Source: Pseudomonas sp. URMO17WK12:I2 (GTDB lineage: Bacteria; Pseudomonadota; Gammaproteobacteria; Pseudomonadales; Pseudomonadaceae). From it: a DNA stretch of 64,000 nt. The stretch lies in contig NZ_QKYW01000001.1 in the NCBI RefSeq assembly GCF_003253735.1, positions 1,116,001-1,180,000 of the forward strand. Reading direction: 5' to 3'. A model generated the notes under the pieces. It saw only the letters and a list, made by a program, of their open reading frames with translations. It had not been told where the DNA came from and made no database searches. Positions 57,980-64,000 of this stretch are shown here, piece after piece; position 1 is the stretch's first letter; the number at the start of each line of letters is the position of its first letter. A program made the position numbers and the translations under genes.

Positions 57980-58795
57980 CTAGTTCCAGGACGCAAAACG
58001 TTTTTGCAGAGCCCGCAGACCGAGCTCGATGGTCAGGGCGATGCCGGCGATCAGCAGGATGCCGACCACCACCACATCGGTGGCGAGGAACTGCGCGGCG
58101 GACTGCACCATGAAGCCCAGGCCCTGGTTGGCGGCGATCAGCTCGGCAGCGACCAAGGTCGACCAGCCGACACCAAGCGCGATACGCAGACCGGTGAGAA
58201 TGTCCGGCAACGCGCTGGGCAGAATCACATGGCGCACCACCTGCGCACGGCTGGCGCCCAGGCAACGCACCGCCTGGATGCGCGCCTTGTCGACGCGGCG
58301 CACGCCGCCGACGGTGGCGATCAGCAACGGTGCGAATAGCGCCATGTAGATGAGCAATACCTTGGACAGCTCGCCGATGCCGAACCAGATCACCATCAGC
58401 GGCAGATAGGCCAACGGCGGAATCGGCCGGTAGAACTCCACCAGCGGGTCGAGCGCGGCGTTGAGCGTCGGGTTCAGGCCCATGGCGATGCCCAGCGGCA
58501 CGGCCGTGGCCACTGCCGCCAGCACCGCGATCAGTACGCGCCCCAGGCTGGTACCCAGGTGCTGCCACAGGGTGGCGTCCAGGTAACCGTCGTGCAGCAG
58601 CCCCTTGAGCGCCACCAACAGCTGCTCGGGCGCCGGCAGGAAGATGCTGTCGACCCAGCCCAGATGCGTTGCCAGCCACCACAGGCTCGCCAAACCCGCC
58701 AGGGTGCCGAAGGCCGCTATCCGGCGGCGGTCGAAGCCGATCACCAACCAACGGCTACGGTTGTTCAGCGTGGGTTGCAGCGCGTCAGAAGGCAT
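57980..58795 (-). CDS. tauC: Taurine ABC transporter permease TauC
   Basis: The 271-residue inner-membrane permease has about six hydrophobic segments and the permease loop motif AVRCLGASRAQVVRHVILPSALPDI (EAA-like). The N-terminal part has LASLWWLATHLGWV. It overlaps tauB by 11 bases. Start at MPSDALQP suits family length; the frame is open upstream within tauB. Confidence 0.93.
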   Translation of the reverse strand: MPSDALQPTLNNRSRWLVIGFDRRRIAAFGTLAGLASLWWLATHLGWVDSIFLPAPEQLLVALKGLLHDGYLDATLWQHLGTSLGRVLIAVLAAVATAVPLGIAMGLNPTLNAALDPLVEFYRPIPPLAYLPLMVIWFGIGELSKVLLIYMALFAPLLIATVGGVRRVDKARIQAVRCLGASRAQVVRHVILPSALPDILTGLRIALGVGWSTLVAAELIAANQGLGFMVQSAAQFLATDVVVVGILLIAGIALTIELGLRALQKRFASWN

Positions 58796-59573
58796 GGTCG
58801 GCGGGCTCCTGAAGAAAGACATCGAGCAATTCCTGGCGCAGCTTGGCAAAGGCAGGGTCACCCTTGATCGAACGCACCGGCTCGCCGCCGAGATAACGAC
58901 GGGCGAACGGCAGCCGGCGGCGCAACACCGCACGGGCAGGCGGACCGTCGAGCACGATCAGATCGGTGGCCAGGAACAGCGCTTCGTCGACGCTGTGGGT
59001 AATCAGAAACAGGCCCTTGCCGGTGCGCTTCCAGACGTCGAGCAGCAGCACCTGCATGCGTTCGCGGGTCAGTGCATCGAGGGCGCCGAAGGGCTCGTCG
59101 AGCAGCAGAAAATCCGGGTCGACCGCCAGGGCGCGTGCCAGCCCCAGGCGCTGACGCTGGCCACCGGACAGCTCGGACACCTGGTGATGCGCATGGCTGG
59201 CCAGGCCCACCAGCTCCAGCACTTCAAGAGCCCGCGCATGCCGCTGCGCCTTGTTCAGGCCGCGCAGGCGCAGGCCCAGCGCAACGTTGTCGAGGGCATC
59301 TAGCCAGGGCATCAGCGCGTCATCCTGAAACACCACGCCGCGCTCGCCGCCCGGCCCCTCCAGGGTTTTGCCGTCGATATGCACCCGACCGCTGTGCGCT
59401 GGCTGAAAACCGGCCAGCACGTTGAGCAGGCTGGATTTGCCACAGCCCGACGGGCCGAGCACCACCACGGACGTGCCCTTTTCGATCTGCAGATCGAAGC
59501 TGTCGAGAATGACCTGCGAGTGGCCGCGGCGCTGAAAACTCAGGCTGACCCGCTCGGCGTTCAGTCGGCTCAT
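58785..59573 (-). CDS. tauB: Taurine ABC transporter ATPase TauB
   Basis: The 262-residue ATPase has Walker A LGPSGCGKSSLL, Q-loop VFQDDALMPWLD, signature LSGGQRQRLGLARAL, Walker B LLLDEPFGALD and switch His in LITHSVDEAL. It energises taurine uptake with TauA and TauC. Between it and tauA lies an intrinsic terminator. Confidence 0.94.
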   Translation of the reverse strand: MSRLNAERVSLSFQRRGHSQVILDSFDLQIEKGTSVVVLGPSGCGKSSLLNVLAGFQPAHSGRVHIDGKTLEGPGGERGVVFQDDALMPWLDALDNVALGLRLRGLNKAQRHARALEVLELVGLASHAHHQVSELSGGQRQRLGLARALAVDPDFLLLDEPFGALDALTRERMQVLLLDVWKRTGKGLFLITHSVDEALFLATDLIVLDGPPARAVLRRRLPFARRYLGGEPVRSIKGDPAFAKLRQELLDVFLQEPADHAF

Positions 59574-59588
59574 GGTCGACTCCTCAAT

Positions 59589-59613
59589 TAAAAAAGCCCC
59601 TCCGAAAAGGGGC
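59589..59613 (-). terminator. Terminator/attenuator between tauA and tauB
   Basis: On the minus strand, GCCCC and GGGGC pair through CCCCTTTTCGGAGGGGC, followed by a T-run (TTTTTTAATTG). It lies 28 bases after the tauA stop and before tauB, so some transcripts probably end after tauA. Confidence 0.8.
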
Positions 59614-59640
59614 GAAACCTGGCTTGAAGGTAATTCGGGG

Positions 59641-60627
59641 TTACTGCGCCTTGCGCACGTAATCGGCGCTTACGTAGGGCGAGTAATCCGGCAGCACGGC
59701 GGGAATGCGCTTCTGTTCCTTGAGGAACTCGGCGGTGCGGGCGGTGGCCTTGGCAGTGCCGCCACCAAGCAACTCGGCGCTCACCTGCTGCCCGGCATTG
59801 GGGTAGGTCGAACCGGCCAGCAGCTCGGGAACATCGGCGGGGTTGGCGCCGATCAACTTGGCGATCTTCCTGGCCTGCTCGGAGTCGGCGGTCCATTTGG
59901 CGACGTTGGCCTGGTAGTCGGCGAAGGCCTCGAGGGTCACGCCAGCGAACTCGGCCAGTACTTCAGGGTGCTTCTCGGCGAAATCCTTGCGGGCGACCCA
60001 CACCTCGAACGTTGGCGCGCCCCACTTGCCGACTTCGGCAGCATCGGTCAGCACCTTGCCACTGCGCTTGATTTCACCCAGCGCGGGCGACCAGACGAAA
60101 GCGCCGTCGATGTCGCCGCGCTTCCAGGCGGCGTTGATCTCGGCGGGGTTGAGATTGACGATCTTCACCTTGCTCGGGTCGATCTTCCAGTGCTTCAACG
60201 CGCCGAGCAGGCTGTAGTGGGAGGTGGACACGAACGGCGTGGCGATGGTCTTGCCGACCAGTTGCTCGGGGCTGTCGATGCCGCTGCCGTTGCGCACCAC
60301 CAGTGCCTCGGCCGCATTGATTTCGGCAGCGACCAGGAAGGCCACCAGCGGCAGTTTTCGCGAAGTGGCGGCGGCCAATGGGCTGGAACCGAGGTTGCCG
60401 ATCTGCACATCACCGGAAGCCAGCGCCGTCACTACGTCGGCACCGGAGTTGAAACGACGCCAGTCGAGCTTTTCGCCGATGGCTTTTTCGTAGGCACCGT
60501 CGGCCTGGGCGACCTTGGACGGATCCACACCGGTCTGGTAACCGATAACGATTGGGTCAGCAGCCTTCACCTGCAGGCTGGTGGCAGCCACGACGGCGAG
60601 CAGCAGGGTCTTGATGGTGTGTTTCAT
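59641..60627 (-). CDS. tauA: Taurine-binding periplasmic protein TauA
   Basis: The 328-residue substrate-binding protein has a signal peptide (cut after QVKA, about residue 22). The core has IVIGYQTGVDPSKVAQADGAYE, WRRFNSGADVVTALASGDVQIG, and VKIVNLNPAEINAAWKRGDID. It captures taurine for TauBC. An AT-rich promoter region (60697-60745) upstream suits CysB/Cbl-type sulfur-starvation control. Start ATG is chosen over one eight codons upstream because of the signal peptide. Confidence 0.94.
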   Translation of the reverse strand: MKHTIKTLLLAVVAATSLQVKAADPIVIGYQTGVDPSKVAQADGAYEKAIGEKLDWRRFNSGADVVTALASGDVQIGNLGSSPLAAATSRKLPLVAFLVAAEINAAEALVVRNGSGIDSPEQLVGKTIATPFVSTSHYSLLGALKHWKIDPSKVKIVNLNPAEINAAWKRGDIDGAFVWSPALGEIKRSGKVLTDAAEVGKWGAPTFEVWVARKDFAEKHPEVLAEFAGVTLEAFADYQANVAKWTADSEQARKIAKLIGANPADVPELLAGSTYPNAGQQVSAELLGGGTAKATARTAEFLKEQKRIPAVLPDYSPYVSADYVRKAQ

Positions 60628-60696
60628 GGGCAACTCCTCGCAAAAGGGCACCAGGCTGTCCCGGCTACCGCGCGCCTCAACGGCGCTGTTGCGAGA

Positions 60697-60745
60697 AATT
60701 TATGGTTATAAAAAATAACTCTCCAATAACATTTAACGATTAGCT
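60697..60745 (-). promoter_or_regulatory. AT-rich tauA promoter region
   Basis: An unusually AT-rich stretch for this window lies about 70 bases before tauA. It includes GTTAT-AAAAA-ATAAC (60705-60719), a small palindrome. CysB-family activators bind AT-rich sites before sulfonate genes; the exact site is inference. Confidence 0.45.
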
Positions 60746-60814
60746 TAGAGCTGCCCATGCCAGCCACGAGTCGAGTAGCGGCGCCTGCCCCAAGGGCTCA
60801 GCTCCAATATGGCG

Positions 60815-61792
60815 TCAGCTGGCCGCGGCAAATGGAGCAAGGCGCTCGACCAGTTGCCTCTGGAAATCGTCGCTGAATACGATGCCGCGTTTACTCTCGA
60901 CCAGCTCGCGAGCGTTGAAGCGCGCCTTGAACCAGTCTTCGACGAAACCCGGTGCATAGCCGCCTGTGCTGAAGCCTCGCCCGCCGAAGGCGATCATCGC
61001 GCAATATGCCTCCAGGTACTGTCCCCGGCTCTCGATGCGATGACGGTGCTGGTAGACCCAGAACTGCACGTCATACAGCAGGTACGAAAGCGGGTCGGCA
61101 TGCAGCGAGAAGTGGCGTTTTTCCTCGAGCAATTGCACAGCGATCGCGCGGACGGCTGCGCCGATAGCTGGAACCAGCGGAAAATCGTTCAGCAACGGCG
61201 CGAGCGTCTCGGAGAACTCACCTTCCGTGACCCGCCGCAGATCTTCCTGATAATCCTCCTCGGAGGTATCGAAGGCTTCTTCAGTGACCAGCCCGCGCAC
61301 GAAGGTCTCGAAATCCTTGGCCAGGAAGGTGATTTGATAGTCACCTTCCTGGTCGACGTGCACCACCTGCGGCTCGCCCTGGGGACCGCAAGTACGGTAG
61401 TCGAGCGCGATCATGTCGTGGCCGGCGGACGGGCAGTCGCAGATGTACACGCCGATGTCCGGGTAGCCCCACTCCTGCACCATGAAACGGCTGCCCAGCT
61501 CACCACACAGCGAGTACCGCTTGTCCCGCCCGATGCTGAGAAAACCGGTGATTGCAGCGTGGTCCTCGGCCCATGAGGTCGGCTCCTCGGTGGGGAAGCA
61601 GCACGTGTGCGGCGTGCCTCCGTTATGCCGCCGCATGAATGCGACATAGGAGGCAGGCAAACGGTAGCCCAGCTCCGCTTCGAGCTCGGCAATCAGCGTG
61701 TCGCTGGGCGGCACGTCGGTGAACTCCTTGCGGGCGTAGGCGCTGTCATCCCAGAACGCCTGCAGGTCTATGTCGTCAGGAAAGCGGCTCAT
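60815..61792 (-). CDS. SMI1/KNR4 (SUKH) family protein with C-terminal extension
   Basis: The 325-residue cytoplasmic protein has a SUKH-type N-terminal half: IAELEAELGYRLPASYVAFMRRHNGG, then FLSIGRDKRYSL, MVQEWGYPDIGVYICDCPSAGHDMI and VVHVDQEGDY. The C-terminal half (about 190-325) is unrecognised and helical. SUKH proteins are common immunity proteins of polymorphic toxins, but many stand alone. No toxin gene lies beside it. Start chosen at MSRFPDD; the frame is open 32 codons further up. Confidence 0.86.
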   Translation of the reverse strand: MSRFPDDIDLQAFWDDSAYARKEFTDVPPSDTLIAELEAELGYRLPASYVAFMRRHNGGTPHTCCFPTEEPTSWAEDHAAITGFLSIGRDKRYSLCGELGSRFMVQEWGYPDIGVYICDCPSAGHDMIALDYRTCGPQGEPQVVHVDQEGDYQITFLAKDFETFVRGLVTEEAFDTSEEDYQEDLRRVTEGEFSETLAPLLNDFPLVPAIGAAVRAIAVQLLEEKRHFSLHADPLSYLLYDVQFWVYQHRHRIESRGQYLEAYCAMIAFGGRGFSTGGYAPGFVEDWFKARFNARELVESKRGIVFSDDFQRQLVERLAPFAAAS

Positions 61793-61985
61793 GGACGTCC
61801 TCCAAGGTGGCACTTGGCGCAGACCAGTAATCGCCCCTGCAACGATGGGTTCGTACGGGGCCTGGTTTTGCCGATGCTCAATGACCAATTCATGCCTGGG
61901 ACCCTCCTGGATAACTGTGCGTGCTCAGACTACCCGCGCAGCGCTTGGTTTGCTCGCCAAGGCCGCTCGCCCTGTCGACAGCCAC

Positions 61986-62014
61986 TTGGGATTGCCTCGC
62001 CCAGGCAGTAGAAT
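61986..62014 (+). promoter_or_regulatory. Sigma70-type promoter of nucleobase permease
   Basis: TTGGGA (61986-61991) and TAGAAT (62009-62014) are spaced by exactly 17 bases. The element lies 27 bases before the permease ATG. Confidence 0.6.
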
Positions 62015-62041
62015 CCGCCGTTTTTCCAGGCAGCCACGACC

Positions 62042-63418
62042 ATGCAACCAGGCGACTCACCACGTAACGGCGAACTGATCTACGGCCTCGAAGACCGCCC
62101 GCGCCCGCTGGTGGCTATCCTCGCTGCGTTACAGCATCTGCTGGCGATCATCGTGCCGATCGTCACCCCGGGCCTGCTGATCTGCCAGGCGCTGGGCGTG
62201 TCGGCCCGCGACACCAACCTGATCGTGTCCATGAGCCTGGTGATTTCCGGTATCGCCACCTTTGTTCAGTGCCGTCGCTTCGGCCCGCTGGGTGCCGGCC
62301 TGCTAGTCGTGCAGGGCACCAGCTTCAACTTCGTCGGCCCGCTGATCGCCGGTGGCGCGCTGATGGTCAAGCAGGGCACGCCGGTGGAAGGCGTGATGGC
62401 GGCGATCTTCGGCGTGGTGATCGCCGGCTCGTTCGTGGAGATCGGCATCTCGCGCATCCTGCCGTTCGTGAAGAAGCTGATCACCCCGCTGGTCACCGGC
62501 ATCGTGGTGCTGATGATCGGCCTGACGCTGATCAAGGTCGGCCTGATCAGCATGGGCGGCGGTTACGGCGCCATGGCCAACGGCACCTTCGCCAACGGCG
62601 AGAACCTGCTGCTGTCCGGCGTGGTGCTGGCGGTGATCGTGGTGCTCAACCGCATCCCCGTTGTCTGGATGCGCAGCTGCGCCATCGTCATCGCCCTGCT
62701 GGTCGGCTACGCGTTGGCCGGCTACCTGGGCCGCCTGGACTTCACCGGCATGCACCAGGCCGAGCTGTTCCAAGTGCCGACGCCGCTGCACTTCGGCCTG
62801 GGCTTCTCGTGGAGCCTGTTCATCCCGATGCTGGTGATCTACCTGGTGACCTCCCTGGAAGCCATCGGCGACGTCACCGCCACCAGCAAGGTATCCGGCC
62901 AGCCGGTGGAAGGCCCGCTGTGGATGCAACGCATCAAGGGCGGCGTGCTGGTCAACGGCGTCAACTCGCTGCTGGCCGGTGTGTTCAACACCTTCCCCAG
63001 TTCGATCTTCGCCCAGAACAACGGGGTGATTCAGCTGACCGGCATCGCCAGCCGCCACATCGGTGTGTGGATCGCCCTGGTGCTGGTGATCCTCGGCCTG
63101 TTCCCGGCGGTGGCCGGGATCATCCAGGCCGTGCCGGAGCCGGTGCTCGGTGGCGCGGCAATGGTCATGTTCGGCGCCGTGGCGGCTTCGGGTATCAACA
63201 TTCTCGCCGGTATCGAGCTGGATCGCCGCGCGCTGCTGATCATCGCCGTGTCCCTGGCCCTCGGCCTCGGCGTTTCCCAGGTGCCGGAATTCCTCGCCCA
63301 TATGCCCGCGGCGCTGCGCAACGTGCTGGAGTCGGGCGTGGCCACCGGCGGCATCTGTGCCCTGGTGCTCAACTGGTTCCTGCCGGAAAGCCCGGCCAAG
63401 GCTGGACAAAACGGCTAA
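62042..63418 (+). CDS. NCS2-family nucleobase (xanthine/uracil-type) permease
   Basis: The 458-residue protein has about 12-14 hydrophobic segments and NCS2 hallmarks: LAALQHLLAIIVPIVTPGLL, VVQGTSFNFVGPLI and GVNSLLAGVFNTFPSSIFAQNNGVIQLTG (QNxGxxxxT motif), then the TSLEAIGDVTATSKVSG segment. Xanthine or uric acid is likelier than uracil because the motif and length resemble XanQ/UacT, but the purine is not settled. It carries purines in with protons. It is convergent with the oxidase gene. Confidence 0.9.
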   Translation: MQPGDSPRNGELIYGLEDRPRPLVAILAALQHLLAIIVPIVTPGLLICQALGVSARDTNLIVSMSLVISGIATFVQCRRFGPLGAGLLVVQGTSFNFVGPLIAGGALMVKQGTPVEGVMAAIFGVVIAGSFVEIGISRILPFVKKLITPLVTGIVVLMIGLTLIKVGLISMGGGYGAMANGTFANGENLLLSGVVLAVIVVLNRIPVVWMRSCAIVIALLVGYALAGYLGRLDFTGMHQAELFQVPTPLHFGLGFSWSLFIPMLVIYLVTSLEAIGDVTATSKVSGQPVEGPLWMQRIKGGVLVNGVNSLLAGVFNTFPSSIFAQNNGVIQLTGIASRHIGVWIALVLVILGLFPAVAGIIQAVPEPVLGGAAMVMFGAVAASGINILAGIELDRRALLIIAVSLALGLGVSQVPEFLAHMPAALRNVLESGVATGGICALVLNWFLPESPAKAGQNG

Positions 63419-63455
63419 GCCAGGGTGCAAGCCACCCCGGCGAGCTGCGGTGCCC

Positions 63456-64000
63456 TCAGCGCAGCTTCTCGAGCATCTGGTAGTACCACATGCCCGCCGC
63501 CAGCATCGGGTTGCCGAGCTGGTCGCCCAGCGGCACCTTGATGTGCTTGCAGGCGGCGAAGGTGTCGAACTGCTCCAGGTCGCCGGTGATCGCCTTGGCC
63601 ATGATCTCGCCCATGATGTGGCTGGTGGCCACGCCGTGGCCGGAGTAACCCTGGCAATACCAGACGTTGCCCGACAGCTTGCCCAGCTGCGGGATGCGGT
63701 TCATCACGATGCCCATGGCGCAGCTCCACTGGAAGTCGATCGGCACGCCCTTGAGTTGTGGAAAGGTGCGCTCGATGCAGGGGCGCAGCTCGCCGGCGAT
63801 ATCCCGTGAATCACGCCCGGAGTAGTTGGCGCCGCCGCCGAACAGCAGGCGGCCATCGCCGGTGAGGCGGTAATAGTCGAGCACGAAGCGGCAGTCGTAC
63901 ACCGCCAGGTCCTGCGGGTTGATCTCGCCGGCCAGCTCGCCCAGCGGCGCGGTGGTGACGATCCCGCCCATGGCCGGGAAGATCAGGCCCTTGAGCTGGC
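63456..64000 (-). CDS. FAD-dependent amine oxidase (PuuB/OrdL-like), C-terminal part
   Basis: The C-terminal ~180 residues of a DAO-fold oxidoreductase are present; the frame stays open to the window edge, so the N-terminal FAD-binding part is outside. Features are AVYDCRFVLDYYRLTGDGRLLFGGG, FQWSCAMGIVMNRIPQLG and YCQGYSGHGVATSHIMGE, typical of gamma-glutamylputrescine oxidase-like enzymes. Substrate is not fixed. The most upstream internal ATG (63971) is not the true start. Confidence 0.88.
   Translation of the reverse strand, partial: QLKGLIFPAMGGIVTTAPLGELAGEINPQDLAVYDCRFVLDYYRLTGDGRLLFGGGANYSGRDSRDIAGELRPCIERTFPQLKGVPIDFQWSCAMGIVMNRIPQLGKLSGNVWYCQGYSGHGVATSHIMGEIMAKAITGDLEQFDTFAACKHIKVPLGDQLGNPMLAAGMWYYQMLEKLR

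Noticed and set aside
57105..58751. A 548-codon fusion of tauD with an upstream region
   Set aside because: The upstream part is an off-frame reading of tauC; tauD starts at 57974 and tauC has its own motifs.

Overview
The window is high-GC DNA with dense, tightly packed genes. The gene families and gene order point to a gammaproteobacterium of the genus Pseudomonas, probably not P. aeruginosa itself. Two blocks match P. aeruginosa neighbourhoods that I recall: ubiA - phoB - phoR - CBS transporter, and M23 peptidase - dgcH - nuclease-fold protein - dsbA - cytochrome c4. These blocks lie next to a complete H1-type type VI secretion (T6SS) cluster. Species assignment is inference; there is no rRNA or tRNA gene in the window.

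Layout: (1) 1-7101: end of ubiA, the phosphate two-component system phoB-phoR with a Pho box, a CNNM/CorC-type membrane protein, an outer-membrane barrel protein with candidate operator palindromes upstream, a nuclease-fold enzyme and an M23 peptidase. (2) 7263-11572: a four-gene minus-strand run of diguanylate cyclase, nuclease-fold enzyme, dsbA and cytochrome c4. (3) 11882-42569: the T6SS. A minus-strand operon (fha1-tssJ-K-L-M-tagF-pppA-ppkA-tagT-S-R-Q) and a plus-strand operon (tssA-B-C-hcp-tagJ-tssE-F-G-clpV-vgrG) diverge from a 351-base regulatory region. All core parts are present, along with the full threonine-phosphorylation control pathway: TagQRST senses, PpkA phosphorylates Fha, PppA reverses this and TagF represses. 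(4) 42741-46127: just past vgrG, three unrecognised, translationally coupled genes face a convergent ankyrin-repeat gene, followed by a cbrC-like gene linked by family to colicin tolerance. This is the best candidate in the window for an undescribed effector, immunity or accessory module. (5) 46157-52624: small membrane proteins, a HAD phosphatase, lipoproteins, an OsmC peroxiredoxin, a luciferase-like oxidoreductase, two DUF1161 paralogues and a dodecin. (6) 52866-57052: a FecI sigma factor, FecR anti-sigma factor and TonB-dependent siderophore receptor with an STN signalling domain. (7) 57105-60627: tauABCD for taurine sulfur scavenging. (8) 60815-64000: a SUKH (SMI1/KNR4) protein, a nucleobase permease and a truncated FAD-dependent amine oxidase.

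The T6SS carries no PAAR gene and no recognised Tse effector, and VgrG has no toxin extension. The tip and cargo must therefore come from elsewhere in the genome or from the unknown genes next to vgrG. I saw no IS transposase, prophage, CRISPR array or tRNA.
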